DNA from: Mycolicibacterium arabiense
GTDB lineage: Bacteria > Actinomycetota > Actinomycetes > Mycobacteriales > Mycobacteriaceae
Length of the DNA stretch: 64,000 nt
Direction: 5' to 3'
Assembly: GCF_010731815.2 (NCBI RefSeq)
Contig: NZ_AP022593.1
Coordinates: 4,836,001 to 4,900,000, forward strand
Below are positions 33,426-42,327 of this stretch, in pieces. The position numbers were made by a program, and so were the translations under genes. Numbering within the stretch: position 1 is the first letter of the stretch; each line of letters opens with the position of its first letter. A model generated the notes under the pieces. That model was given only the letters and a program-made list of their open reading frames with translations, made no database searches and was not told the DNA's origin.

Positions 33426-34796
33426 ATGAAGACTCGACGAAGAGTTCTACACCGACTCGGGGCGTGCGCTGCGGCGGCCGGCCTGACGTTCACGGCAGGC
33501 TGCGCGGGGGCGGGCAGTCTGGGCGCGTCGGAGAACGAGGTGACGATCGCCCTCGTGTCCAACTCGCAGATGACCGACGCTCAAGAGCTGTCGACGGAAT
33601 TCGAGAAGGAGAACCCCGGCACCAAGCTGAAGTTCATCTCGCTCTCGGAGAACCAGGCGCGGGCCAAGATCACGATGTCGGCCGCCATGGGCGGTAGCGA
33701 GTTCGACGTCTCCATGATCAGCAACTTCGAGACGCCGCAGTGGGCCCGGGACGGGTGGCTGCTGCCACTTAACGACTACGCGAACAAAACGCCGGGCTAC
33801 GACATGACCGACTTCATCCCGTCGCTGCGGGAGTCGCTGTCGTACGAGGGCGACATGTACTCCGTTCCGTTCTACGGCGAGTCATCGTTCCTGATGTATC
33901 GCAAGGACCTGTTCGAGCAGGCCGGCATCACCATCAACCAGGACCCGAACTACCAGCCCACGTGGCAGGAGGTCGGGCAGTGGGCGAAGACGCTCAAGAC
34001 CGCCGACCGCGCCGGTATCTGCCTGCGCGGCAAGCCGGGCTGGGGCGAGGTACTCGCACCCCTGGACACCGTGATCAACACCTTCGGCGGGCGCTGGTTC
34101 GACGAGCAGTGGAACGCACAGCTCAACAGCCCCCAGGTGAAGGAGGCCGTCAACTTCTACGTCAACACCATCAAGGAGTCCGGCGAACTGGGCGCGTCCT
34201 CAACGGGTTTCCAGGAATGCGCCAACCTCTTCGGCCAGGGGCAGACAGCAATGTGGTACGACGCCACGTCTGCGGTCTCGACGCTCGAGGATCCCAAGAC
34301 GTACCCGGATCTCGTCGGCAAGATCGGCTACCTGCCCGCGCCGATCGTCGAGAAGCCGAACTCGGGTTGGCTCTACACCTGGGCGCTGGGCATCCCCAAG
34401 GGAGCCAAGAATCCCGACGGCGCATGGAAGTTCATCTCCTGGATGACCAGCAAGGACTACATGAAGCTGGTGGGCGAGAAGCTCGGCTGGGAAAGGGTGC
34501 CACCCGGTAGCCGGACCTCGACCTACACCGAACTGCCGGAGTACGAGGCCGTTTCGAGGTCCTACGGCCCCCTGACCCTCAAGTCGATCACCAACGCCAC
34601 CCCGGACAAGCCGACGGTGCAACCGGTGCCCTACACGGGCGTGCAGTTCGTCGGCATCCCCGAGTTCCAGGATCTCGGAACACGGGTCAGCCAACAGATC
34701 AGCGCAGCGATCGCCGGCCAGATCTCGGTCGACGAAGCGCTGGCGCAAGCACAGCAATATGCCGAGGTCGTCGGCAAGACCTACCAGGAGAAGTGA
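33426..34796 (+). CDS. Polyol/sugar ABC transporter substrate-binding lipoprotein
   Basis: The 456-residue product starts MKTRRRVLHRLGACAAAAGL with a lipobox ending FTAGC (Cys about 26), so it is an anchored extracytoplasmic binding protein. The fold is a family 1 solute-binding protein (SmoE/MalE-like) with VPFYGESSFLMYRKDLFEQAGI around residue 150 and WALGIPKGAKNPDGAWKFISWM around 320. It captures a polyol or sugar for the membrane components that follow. The stop overlaps the permease start (TGATG). Confidence 0.93.
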   Translation: MKTRRRVLHRLGACAAAAGLTFTAGCAGAGSLGASENEVTIALVSNSQMTDAQELSTEFEKENPGTKLKFISLSENQARAKITMSAAMGGSEFDVSMISNFETPQWARDGWLLPLNDYANKTPGYDMTDFIPSLRESLSYEGDMYSVPFYGESSFLMYRKDLFEQAGITINQDPNYQPTWQEVGQWAKTLKTADRAGICLRGKPGWGEVLAPLDTVINTFGGRWFDEQWNAQLNSPQVKEAVNFYVNTIKESGELGASSTGFQECANLFGQGQTAMWYDATSAVSTLEDPKTYPDLVGKIGYLPAPIVEKPNSGWLYTWALGIPKGAKNPDGAWKFISWMTSKDYMKLVGEKLGWERVPPGSRTSTYTELPEYEAVSRSYGPLTLKSITNATPDKPTVQPVPYTGVQFVGIPEFQDLGTRVSQQISAAIAGQISVDEALAQAQQYAEVVGKTYQEK

Positions 34797-35770
34797 TGAC
34801 TCTTACTGCTGACACCGATGCCGACGCCGGCGAGAACGCGGTAGCCGAGCGGGTCCGCAAGATCCGGGCTGCACAGGAGACCGGCGTGAGTCGCGCCGAA
34901 GGCTGGCGCAGGCGAGGGCCGTTGCTACCCGCGCTAATCTTCATGATCGCGGTCACGCAGCTGCCGTTCCTGTTCACGCTGTACTACTCGACGCTGTCCT
35001 GGAACCTGGTTCGCCCGGGGTCACGCCAGTTCGTCGGGCTCAACAACTACATCGCGGTGGTCAAGGACAGTCAGTTCTGGTCGGTGGCGCTCAACACCGT
35101 CATCCTGATCGTGGGCGTCGTGCTGATCTCGGCGGTGCTCGGCCTGCTGATCGCGCTGCTGCTCGACCGCGCCTTCCTCGGCCGCGGCATCGTGCGGACG
35201 CTGCTGATCACGCCGTTCCTCATCACACCCGTTGCGGGAGCGTTGATCTGGAAGACCACGATCCTCGACCCCACGAACGGCATCCTGAACTGGGTGCTCT
35301 CGCTGGTGGGGATCGGGCCGGTCGACTGGATCGGTCAGTTCCCGCTCACGATGGTGATGGTCGAACTCATCTGGCAGTGGACGCCGTTCATGATGCTGCT
35401 CATCCTGGCGGGCCTGACGTCGATGCCCCGCGACCAGCTCGAGGCGGGCCGGGTCGACGGTGCCGGGGCGTTCCAGCTCTTCCGAGAGCTGACCCTGCCC
35501 CACCTCCGCCGCTTCATCGAACTGGGCGTGGTGCTCGGTGCGGTCTACCTGGTCAACACCTTCGACGCGATCTTCATGATGACCCAGGGCGGGCCGGGTA
35601 TCGCGAGTGCGAACCTGCCGTTCTACATCTACCAGCGTGCGTTCCTGGGCTTCGACATGGGCCAGGCCGCCGCCATGGGCGTGGTGATCGTCCTGTTCAC
35701 GATGGTGATCGCCAGCTTCGCCCTCCGATTGATCTTCAAATCCTTCACCGGCAAGGAAGAGGCAGCCTGA
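34796..35770 (+). CDS. Polyol/sugar ABC transporter permease (MalF/SmoF type)
   Basis: The 324-residue permease has six to seven membrane helices starting about residue 45, and the ABC permease EAA loop as MPRDQLEAGRVDGAGAFQLFRELTLPHLR near residue 215. The first ~40 residues are a hydrophilic cytoplasmic extension. Start could be ATG 34796 or GTG 34793; both overlap the binding-protein stop. It forms a heterodimer with the next gene's product. Confidence 0.94.
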   Translation: MTLTADTDADAGENAVAERVRKIRAAQETGVSRAEGWRRRGPLLPALIFMIAVTQLPFLFTLYYSTLSWNLVRPGSRQFVGLNNYIAVVKDSQFWSVALNTVILIVGVVLISAVLGLLIALLLDRAFLGRGIVRTLLITPFLITPVAGALIWKTTILDPTNGILNWVLSLVGIGPVDWIGQFPLTMVMVELIWQWTPFMMLLILAGLTSMPRDQLEAGRVDGAGAFQLFRELTLPHLRRFIELGVVLGAVYLVNTFDAIFMMTQGGPGIASANLPFYIYQRAFLGFDMGQAAAMGVVIVLFTMVIASFALRLIFKSFTGKEEAA

Positions 35771-35771
35771 C

Positions 35772-36644
35772 ATGACCGCTACTGCTACCGAGAACGTCTC
35801 CGCGACAGCGGCGCCGGCCCGACCGCGGAAGAAGAAGAGCAAGAAGTTCAGCCCCTGGGGGATCGTGGCCTGGCTTGCCGGCCTCGGGTTCTTCTTCCCG
35901 GTGTTCTGGATGGTGCTGACGTCGTTCAAGCAGGAGAGCGCCGCTGCCACCAATCCGCCGACGCTGTTCTTCACCCCCACCCTCGACCAGTACAGCGCCG
36001 TGTTCAGCCAGGGCATCGGTCCTGCCATGCTTAATTCGCTGTTCGCGACCGGCATGTCGACGATCCTGGTGCTGCTGCTCGGCGTGCCCGCCGCGTTCGC
36101 ACTGTCGCTGCGGCCCGTCCGCAAGACGTCGGACGCGCTGTTCTTCTTCATGAGCACGAAGATGCTGCCGGTCGTCGCGGTCATCCTGCCGCTCTACGTG
36201 ATCGTGTCCAACGTCGGTCTGCTGGACAATATCTGGGCACTGGTCGTCCTCTACACGGCGATGAACCTGCCGATCGCGGTCTGGATGATGCGCTCGTTCT
36301 TCCTCGAGGTGCCAGGTGAACTGCTCGAAGCGGCCAGCCTGGACGGCGCGAGCCTGTGGCGCTCGGTGCGCGAGGTGATCCTGCCGCTGGTGTCACCCGG
36401 CATCGCGGCGACCGCGCTGATCTGCGTGATCTTCGCGTGGAACGAGTTCTTCTTCGCGGTGAACCTGACCGCGGTGAACGCACAGACCATGCCGGTGTAC
36501 CTCGTCGGGTTCATCGCCGGTGAGGGTCAGTACTGGGCCGTGCTGTCGGCGGCCGCGACGATGGCGGCCCTGCCCGTCATCCTCTGCGGATGGTTCGCGC
36601 AGAACAAGCTGGTGCGCGGACTGTCCTTCGGCGCGATCAAGTAA
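35772..36644 (+). CDS. Polyol/sugar ABC transporter permease (MalG/SmoG type)
   Basis: The 290-residue permease has six membrane helices and the EAA loop VPGELLEAASLDGASLWRSVREVILPLVSPG near residue 195, the site that contacts the ATPase. An Ala/Lys-rich cytoplasmic stretch (PRKKKSKKFSPWG) precedes the first helix. It begins 1 nt after the upstream permease stop. Confidence 0.94.
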   Translation: MTATATENVSATAAPARPRKKKSKKFSPWGIVAWLAGLGFFFPVFWMVLTSFKQESAAATNPPTLFFTPTLDQYSAVFSQGIGPAMLNSLFATGMSTILVLLLGVPAAFALSLRPVRKTSDALFFFMSTKMLPVVAVILPLYVIVSNVGLLDNIWALVVLYTAMNLPIAVWMMRSFFLEVPGELLEAASLDGASLWRSVREVILPLVSPGIAATALICVIFAWNEFFFAVNLTAVNAQTMPVYLVGFIAGEGQYWAVLSAAATMAALPVILCGWFAQNKLVRGLSFGAIK

Positions 36645-36673
36645 CTTCCCCTCACTTTCAAGGAGCTAGAGAC

Positions 36674-37762
36674 ATGGCATCGATCACCTACAAGAACGCC
36701 TCCTGCATCTACGAGGGTTCGGACAAACTCGCAGTCGACAACCTCAACCTCGAGATCGAGGACGGCGAATTCGTGGTCCTCGTCGGGCCTTCCGGGTCCG
36801 GCAAGAGCACCGCACTGCGGATGCTGGCCGGCCTGGAGGACATCGACGAGGGCGCCATCGAGATCGACGGCAAGGACATGACGGGCGTGCCGTCCAAGGA
36901 CCGCGACATCGCGATGGTGTTCCAGAACTACGCGCTGTACCCGAACAAGACCGTCGCCGAGAACATGGGCTTCGCGCTCAAGCTGCGCGGCGTCTCGGCC
37001 GAGGAACGCCGCAAGAAGGTCGAGGAGGCCGCCAAGGTACTCGACCTGACCGAGCACCTGGATCGCAAGCCCGCCAAACTGTCCGGCGGTCAGCGCCAGC
37101 GCGTCGCGATGGGCCGTGCAATCGTGCGCGAACCGCAGGTGTTCTGCATGGACGAGCCGCTGTCGAACCTCGACGCCAAGCTGCGCGTGCAAACCCGCAC
37201 CCAGATCGCCGCGCTGCAGCGACGACTCGGGACCACCACCGTCTACGTCACCCACGACCAGGTGGAGGCGATGACGATGGGCGACCGGGTAGCCGTGCTG
37301 CGGTTCGGCAAGCTCCAGCAGTTCGCCGCGCCCAACGAACTCTACGATCGCCCGGCCAACGCCTTCGTCGCCGGCTTCATCGGATCGCCCGCGATGAACC
37401 TGTTCACCGCGGCAATCACGAACGACGGTGTCCAGGTGGGCGACTCGGTGTTCGAATTGGAGCGGGACGACATCTCGACCCTGTCCGGTGCGGGCGTCAA
37501 GGAGGTGACCGTCGGGATCCGGCCCGAGCAGCTGGAGGTCACCGACAGCGGTGGCGTGGAGGTCGTCGTCGACCTCGTCGAGGACCTCGGCAGCGAGGCC
37601 TACGTCTACACCCACGCGGGCTCCGGCTCGACGGGCGTGGAGCTGGTGGCGCGCTGCAACCCGCGCACCGCACCCCGACTGGCCGACACGGTGCGGCTGC
37701 GCAGGCACCCCGAGGGTGCGGTGCACCTGTTCCACCCGGAGACCGGCGAACGCCTGAACTGA
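36674..37762 (+). CDS. Sugar ABC transporter ATP-binding protein (UgpC/MsmK type)
   Basis: The 362-residue ATPase has Walker A GPSGSGKST (about residue 40), the signature LSGGQRQRVAMGRAI, and Walker B VFCMDEPLSNLDAKLR, followed by a C-terminal TOBE regulatory domain from about residue 245. It energises the importer encoded by the three preceding genes. The ATG at 36674 follows an AAGGAGCTAG ribosome-binding site. The TOBE domain suggests it may also be the target of regulation. Confidence 0.95.
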   Translation: MASITYKNASCIYEGSDKLAVDNLNLEIEDGEFVVLVGPSGSGKSTALRMLAGLEDIDEGAIEIDGKDMTGVPSKDRDIAMVFQNYALYPNKTVAENMGFALKLRGVSAEERRKKVEEAAKVLDLTEHLDRKPAKLSGGQRQRVAMGRAIVREPQVFCMDEPLSNLDAKLRVQTRTQIAALQRRLGTTTVYVTHDQVEAMTMGDRVAVLRFGKLQQFAAPNELYDRPANAFVAGFIGSPAMNLFTAAITNDGVQVGDSVFELERDDISTLSGAGVKEVTVGIRPEQLEVTDSGGVEVVVDLVEDLGSEAYVYTHAGSGSTGVELVARCNPRTAPRLADTVRLRRHPEGAVHLFHPETGERLN

Positions 37763-37763
37763 C

Positions 37764-39029
37764 GTGAAGGCGCCCGAACTCAAACTCCGGGCGCCCACAC
37801 CCGGGCTGATCTCGCTGCCGTGGGACCGGCCGCTGGCGCAGTGGCTGGTGCCCGACGTTCCGTTGCGCGACTTCGCCGTCGGGCCGAGCCGGCACCTGGT
37901 CAAGTTCGTCGAGGCCGACGGTCAGGTGTGGGCGGTCAAGGACATGCCGGGGCGGATCGCCGCCAAGGAGTACGACGTCCTGCGCCGCCTCGAGGACATG
38001 GGGCTGCCCGCGGTACGGCCGGCCGGGCTGGTGCTGCAACCGGAATTCGACACCGCGATCCTGGTGACGCGCTACCTGGAGGGGTCCTGGCAGTACCGCA
38101 GGCTGTTCATGCGGCTGCCGCCCGAGGAACCCAAGCATCGGGCCCGTCTGCTCGACGCGATGGCCGGGCTGCTGGTGGAGTTGCACCGGCACGGAATGTT
38201 CTGGGGTGACTGCTCGTTGGCGAACACGCTGTTCTCCCGCGACGGTCAGCTGCTGCAGGCGTGGCTCGTCGACGCCGAGACCTCTGAGGTGCATCCGTCG
38301 CTGAGCCGCGGGCAACGGCAGTACGACCTCGACATCGCGGTCGAAAACGTGGCGATGGGGATGGTCGACCTCGCCGCACGGCTCGACACGTCGGAGGAGT
38401 TGCAGGACACGCTAATCGCGGAGGCCGAACAGGTTCGACTCCGGTATGAGGAGCTGTGGAGCATCCTGCACTCCGAGCCGGTGTTCGGCTTCAACGACCG
38501 CTACCGCGTCGAGGGGATCATCCGTCGGCTCAACGATCTGGGCTTCGCGGTCGACGAACTGTCCCTGCAACCCGATAGTGCCGACCCCAGCCGGATGCAC
38601 GTCCGGTTCGCGGTCGGCGACCGGCGCTACCACGCCCAGGATCTGCAGCGGCTCACCGGTCTCGACGTCGGCGAGGGGCAGGCGCGCATCCTGCTGGGGG
38701 ACCTTCGGGCCTACCAGGCGCAGCTGTCCGCCGAAGCGGGATACGACGTCGACGAGTCGACCGCCGCACGGCTGTGGGTCATGGAGGTGCTGACGCCGAC
38801 CGAACGGCTGGCGCACGACGCCGTGCACCGCGCTGGCACTCCGATCCAGGCCTACTGCGACCTGCTCGAGGTGCGGTGGCTGCTGAGCGAGCAGGCGGGT
38901 CGCGACGTCGGCACCAGTGCGGCGCTCGCCGCGCTCACCCGCAATCGGATCCCGATGGACGCGGCGGCGAAACTGGCGATCGCGGAGGTGCCGACCGCGC
39001 CGTTCGCCGTGCAGTTCGAGGACGACTGA
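37764..39029 (+). CDS. DUF4032 protein with kinase-like (Kdo/WaaP-type) fold
   Basis: The 421-residue protein has a protein-kinase-like N-terminal half: WAVKDMPGRIAAKEYDVLRRLEDMG (the Lys and Glu expected of a kinase N-lobe) and LHRHGMFWGDCSLANTLFSRDG (a catalytic-loop-like HGxxWGDCxxxN). Residues ~220-385 are the DUF4032 region. It could phosphorylate a sugar or lipid. The GTG start is 1 nt after the importer ATPase stop, which suggests co-transcription with the polyol operon, although a role in that pathway is not established. Confidence 0.82.
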   Translation: MKAPELKLRAPTPGLISLPWDRPLAQWLVPDVPLRDFAVGPSRHLVKFVEADGQVWAVKDMPGRIAAKEYDVLRRLEDMGLPAVRPAGLVLQPEFDTAILVTRYLEGSWQYRRLFMRLPPEEPKHRARLLDAMAGLLVELHRHGMFWGDCSLANTLFSRDGQLLQAWLVDAETSEVHPSLSRGQRQYDLDIAVENVAMGMVDLAARLDTSEELQDTLIAEAEQVRLRYEELWSILHSEPVFGFNDRYRVEGIIRRLNDLGFAVDELSLQPDSADPSRMHVRFAVGDRRYHAQDLQRLTGLDVGEGQARILLGDLRAYQAQLSAEAGYDVDESTAARLWVMEVLTPTERLAHDAVHRAGTPIQAYCDLLEVRWLLSEQAGRDVGTSAALAALTRNRIPMDAAAKLAIAEVPTAPFAVQFEDD

Positions 39030-39032
39030 GCC

Positions 39033-39260
39033 CTAGACCGCGGGTTGTTGGCCCGGGGTGAGGCCGTAGGGCAGATCCGGGCTCAGGCCCGAACCCGTGG
39101 GATCGGGGTGGGTGAAGACCTGCGAGGACGGAGTCCGGCAGTTCGAGTCCATCGGCGTCTGATCGCCGGAGCAGTAGGGCACCAAATCCTGCGGATCGGC
39201 CGCGGCCGGTGCCGCCGTCACGACGGCCACCACCGCCGCGCACACTGCCAACGCCCGCAT
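39033..39260 (-). CDS. Small exported protein, two cysteines
   Basis: The 75-residue product has a signal peptide (MRALAVCAAVVAVVTAAPAAA, cleavage about residue 21) and a short mature part with YCSGDQTPMDSNCRTPSSQVF, where two Cys about 11 residues apart may form a disulfide, then a Pro/Gly-rich end. It lies between the convergent DUF4032 gene (3 nt) and divergent ligD. No family is recognised with confidence. Confidence 0.7.
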   Translation of the reverse strand: MRALAVCAAVVAVVTAAPAAADPQDLVPYCSGDQTPMDSNCRTPSSQVFTHPDPTGSGLSPDLPYGLTPGQQPAV

Positions 39261-39295
39261 CACTAGGTCAACGTAACAGCGGGTAATAGCGTGGA

Positions 39296-41626
39296 ATGGT
39301 GGATCGTTGCGGGCGGGTGAAGCTGACCAACGCCGACAAGGTGCTGTACCCGGCCACGGGTACGACCAAGGCGGAGGTCTTCGAGTACTACGCCACCATC
39401 GCCGACGTCATGGTGCCCCACATCGCAGGCAGGCCCGTGACGCGCAAGCGCTGGCCCAACGGGGTCGGGCAGCCCGACTTCTTCGAGAAGCAGCTGGCGT
39501 CGTCGGCGCCCGACTGGCTCGACCGCGGGTCGGTCACCCACAAGTCGGGCACCACGACGTACCCGGTGATCGACTCGCGCGAGGGGCTGGCGTGGATCGC
39601 ACAGCAGGCGTCGCTGGAGGTGCACGTGCCGCAGTGGCGATTCGTCACGGGCGGGCGAAGCGGGGCGGGTCATGACACAGCCACGACGCCCGGGCCTGCG
39701 ACGCGGATCGTGTTCGACCTCGACCCGGGCGAGGACGTGACGTTCCGCCAGCTGTGCCAGGTTGCCCACGAGGTGCGCGGCTTCATCACCGACATCGGGC
39801 TGACGACCTATCCGCTCACCAGTGGCAGCAAGGGCCTGCACCTCTACGTTCCGCTCGCCGAGCCGGTGAGTTCGCAGGGCGCGTCGGTGCTGGCCAAGCG
39901 GATCGCCGTGCAGCTCGAGAAGCAGATGCCCAAGCAGGTGACCGCGACGATGACCAAGAGCCTGCGCGCGGGGAAGGTGTTCCTCGACTGGAGCCAGAAC
40001 AGCGCCGCCAAGACCACCATCGCGCCGTACTCGTTGCGCGGCCGCGACGAGCCGACGGTGGCGGCCCCGCGCACGTGGGAGGAGATCGAGGACCCCGATC
40101 TGCGGCACCTGCGGTTCGACGAGGTGCTCGCGCGGGTGGAGGCCGACGGCGACCTGCTGGCCGGACTCGACGAATTCGTCCCGCTGGCAGACAAGTTGAC
40201 GACCTACCGCAGCATGCGCGATCCGGTGAAGACGCCCGAACCCGTCCCGCAGAAGGCGCCGGCGGTCGGCAACGACGACACCTTCGTCATCCAGGAGCAC
40301 CACGCCCGCCGCCTGCACTACGACTTCCGGTTGGAGCGCAACGGCGTGCTGGTGTCGTGGGCCATTCCGAAGAACCTGCCCGAGACCACGTCGGTCAACC
40401 ACCTCGCCGTGCACACCGAGGATCACCCGCTGGAATACGCGACCTTCGCGGGCTCGATTCCCAAGGGCGAGTACGGCGGTGGCGAGGTCTTCATCTACGA
40501 CTCCGGCACGTACGAGGCGGAGAAGTTCAACGACAACCCGCCCGACGGACCCGAGAAGGGCGGCGAGGTGATCGTCACGCTGAACGGGTCCAAGGTGTCC
40601 GGCCGGTATGCGCTGATCCAGACCGGCGGCAAGAACTGGCTGGCGCATCGCATGAAGGAGCAGCCCACGCTTTCGCCGACGGAATCCCCCGTCGCTTCGC
40701 TCGCCCTGGCGGACCTGGCGCCGATGCTCGCCACCCACGGATCGGTGGCGAAACTCAAGGCGGGCCAGTGGGCGTTCGAGGGGAAGTGGGACGGTTACCG
40801 GCTGCTCGTCGACGCCGACCACGGCGCGCTGGAACTCAGGTCGCGCAGTGGCCGCGACGTCACCCGCGAATATCCCCAACTTCAGGCGCTCGCCGCCGAT
40901 CTGGCCGACCATCACGTCATCCTCGACGGTGAGGCGGTGGCGCTCGACGAGGCGGGCGTGCCGAACTTCGGGCTGATGCAGAACCGGGCGCGCTCGACCC
41001 GGGTCGAGTTCTGGGCGTTCGACGTCCTGTCGCTCGACGGGCGATCGCTGTTGCGCGCCAAGTACTCCGACCGCCGCCGAATTTTGGAGACTCTCGCCGA
41101 CGCCGGCGGTCTGATCGTGCCGGACCGGCTCGACGGCGACGGTCCCGAGGCCCTCGAGCTGGCGCGGGAACGCCGGTGGGAGGGCGTGGTCGCCAAGAAG
41201 CTCGACTCGACCTATCAGCCGGGCGGGCGGTCGTCGTCGTGGATCAAGGACAAGATCTGGCGCACACAGGAAGTCGTGATCGGCGGATGGCGTGCGGGGG
41301 AGGGCGGACGCAGCAGCGGCATCGGCGCGCTGCTGCTCGGCGTGCCCGAGCCCCAGGGGGGGCTGCAGTTCGCCGGCCGGGTCGGGACGGGCTTCACCGA
41401 GAAGGACCTCGCGAGCTTGAAGAAGACCCTGGCGCCGCTGCACACCGACGAGTCCCCGTTCACGAAGCGTCTCACCGGACCCGACGCCAAGGGCGTGACG
41501 TTCGTCCGGCCCGAGTTGGTAGGGGAGGTGCGCTACAGCGAGCGCACCTCCGATGGCCGCCTGCGCCAACCGAGTTGGCGCGGACTGCGCGACGACAAGT
41601 CGCCCGACGAGGTGGTGTGGGAGTAG
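39296..41626 (+). CDS. ligD: Multifunctional ATP-dependent DNA ligase LigD
   Basis: The 776-residue enzyme carries all three NHEJ activities in the mycobacterial order. POL (about 1-290): RKRWPNGVGQPDFFEKQ and the catalytic acidic motif VFDLDPGED near 140. PE phosphoesterase (about 325-460): QEHHARRLHYDFRLERNG. LIG (about 475-776): FEGKWDGYRLL with the adenylated Lys at about 497, and DGEAVALD. It adds nucleotides, trims and seals ends held by Ku. An inverted copy of the GAGCGAAGCGAC repeat lies in the linker at 40685-40702. In M. tuberculosis ku and ligD are adjacent and divergent; here a polyol island separates them. Confidence 0.97.
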   Translation: MVDRCGRVKLTNADKVLYPATGTTKAEVFEYYATIADVMVPHIAGRPVTRKRWPNGVGQPDFFEKQLASSAPDWLDRGSVTHKSGTTTYPVIDSREGLAWIAQQASLEVHVPQWRFVTGGRSGAGHDTATTPGPATRIVFDLDPGEDVTFRQLCQVAHEVRGFITDIGLTTYPLTSGSKGLHLYVPLAEPVSSQGASVLAKRIAVQLEKQMPKQVTATMTKSLRAGKVFLDWSQNSAAKTTIAPYSLRGRDEPTVAAPRTWEEIEDPDLRHLRFDEVLARVEADGDLLAGLDEFVPLADKLTTYRSMRDPVKTPEPVPQKAPAVGNDDTFVIQEHHARRLHYDFRLERNGVLVSWAIPKNLPETTSVNHLAVHTEDHPLEYATFAGSIPKGEYGGGEVFIYDSGTYEAEKFNDNPPDGPEKGGEVIVTLNGSKVSGRYALIQTGGKNWLAHRMKEQPTLSPTESPVASLALADLAPMLATHGSVAKLKAGQWAFEGKWDGYRLLVDADHGALELRSRSGRDVTREYPQLQALAADLADHHVILDGEAVALDEAGVPNFGLMQNRARSTRVEFWAFDVLSLDGRSLLRAKYSDRRRILETLADAGGLIVPDRLDGDGPEALELARERRWEGVVAKKLDSTYQPGGRSSSWIKDKIWRTQEVVIGGWRAGEGGRSSGIGALLLGVPEPQGGLQFAGRVGTGFTEKDLASLKKTLAPLHTDESPFTKRLTGPDAKGVTFVRPELVGEVRYSERTSDGRLRQPSWRGLRDDKSPDEVVWE
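40685..40702 (-). repeat. Short intragenic repeat in ligD (inverted)
   Basis: On the minus strand GAGCGAAGCGACGGGGGA, the core of the repeat seen in ctpE and the amidohydrolase. In ligD it encodes SPVASLA on the plus strand, in the linker ahead of the ligase domain. Confidence 0.6.
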
Positions 41627-41630
41627 ACCG

Positions 41631-42311
41631 CTACGAGCATCCGTGCACGACGACGCTGTCGCCGAGCGGAAGGCGGTGCATGCGGAGGTCGTTCACCGGT
41701 GCCGACGGATCGGCGTGCCCGAAGGAGATCCCGAACAGCAGCTTGAGGTCGTCCGAGATGCCGAGCGTATTGCGGACGGTGTCGGCGTACATCCCTAGGA
41801 CGGTCTGCGGAATACCGTGGAACCCGCGAGCGGTCAGCGACAACAGGAACGTCTGTGCGTACATGCCGATGTCGCCTGCGGTGCGGACCCCGTCACCGAG
41901 TGCGGGCATGAACAGAAAGGCGACGTGGGGAGCGCCGTAGAAACGGAGATTCTCGCGCACCACCTCACGTCTGCCTTCGACGTCCGAGCGCGCCACTCCC
42001 CAACTCTGGTAGAGGGCTGCGCCGTGGTCTCGCGACCGCTGCAGGTGTACGCCGTTGCCGTAGTCGGCAGTGAAGTCGGGGGATTCACGCCCGTCGTCGT
42101 AGGCTCGCAGCAGTTCGTCACGCAGAGCGTCCCTGAGTTCGCCGGAGACGACGTGCACCGCCCACGGCTGGGTGTTGCTGTTGGATGGAGCAGTCTGCGC
42201 GTCTTCGAGCACGCTCCAGATTTCCTGCGACGACATTGGGTCGGGCAGGAACCGCCGAGCCGATCGCCGTGACCGCACGACGTCGACGAAGGGTGCCAGG
42301 GAGTCGGTCAT
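41631..42311 (-). CDS. Nitroreductase-family flavoenzyme
   Basis: The 226-residue protein is a nitroreductase-like FMN enzyme: VRSRRSARRFLPDPMSSQEIWSVLEDAQTAPSNSNTQPW at the N-terminus contributes the flavin-binding Arg/Ser/Asn residues, and GFHGIPQTVLGMYADTV lies near residue 165. It reduces nitro, quinone or related substrates with NAD(P)H. It is last of a three-gene minus-strand cluster with an LLM oxidoreductase (16 nt) and a MarR regulator. Confidence 0.9.
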   Translation of the reverse strand: MTDSLAPFVDVVRSRRSARRFLPDPMSSQEIWSVLEDAQTAPSNSNTQPWAVHVVSGELRDALRDELLRAYDDGRESPDFTADYGNGVHLQRSRDHGAALYQSWGVARSDVEGRREVVRENLRFYGAPHVAFLFMPALGDGVRTAGDIGMYAQTFLLSLTARGFHGIPQTVLGMYADTVRNTLGISDDLKLLFGISFGHADPSAPVNDLRMHRLPLGDSVVVHGCS

Positions 42312-42327
42312 CAGTGTTCCTTCGTGG

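Noticed and set aside
39263..41569. Minus-strand open frame of 768 codons opposite ligD
   Set aside because: Antisense shadow of ligD; ligD motifs are complete on the plus strand.
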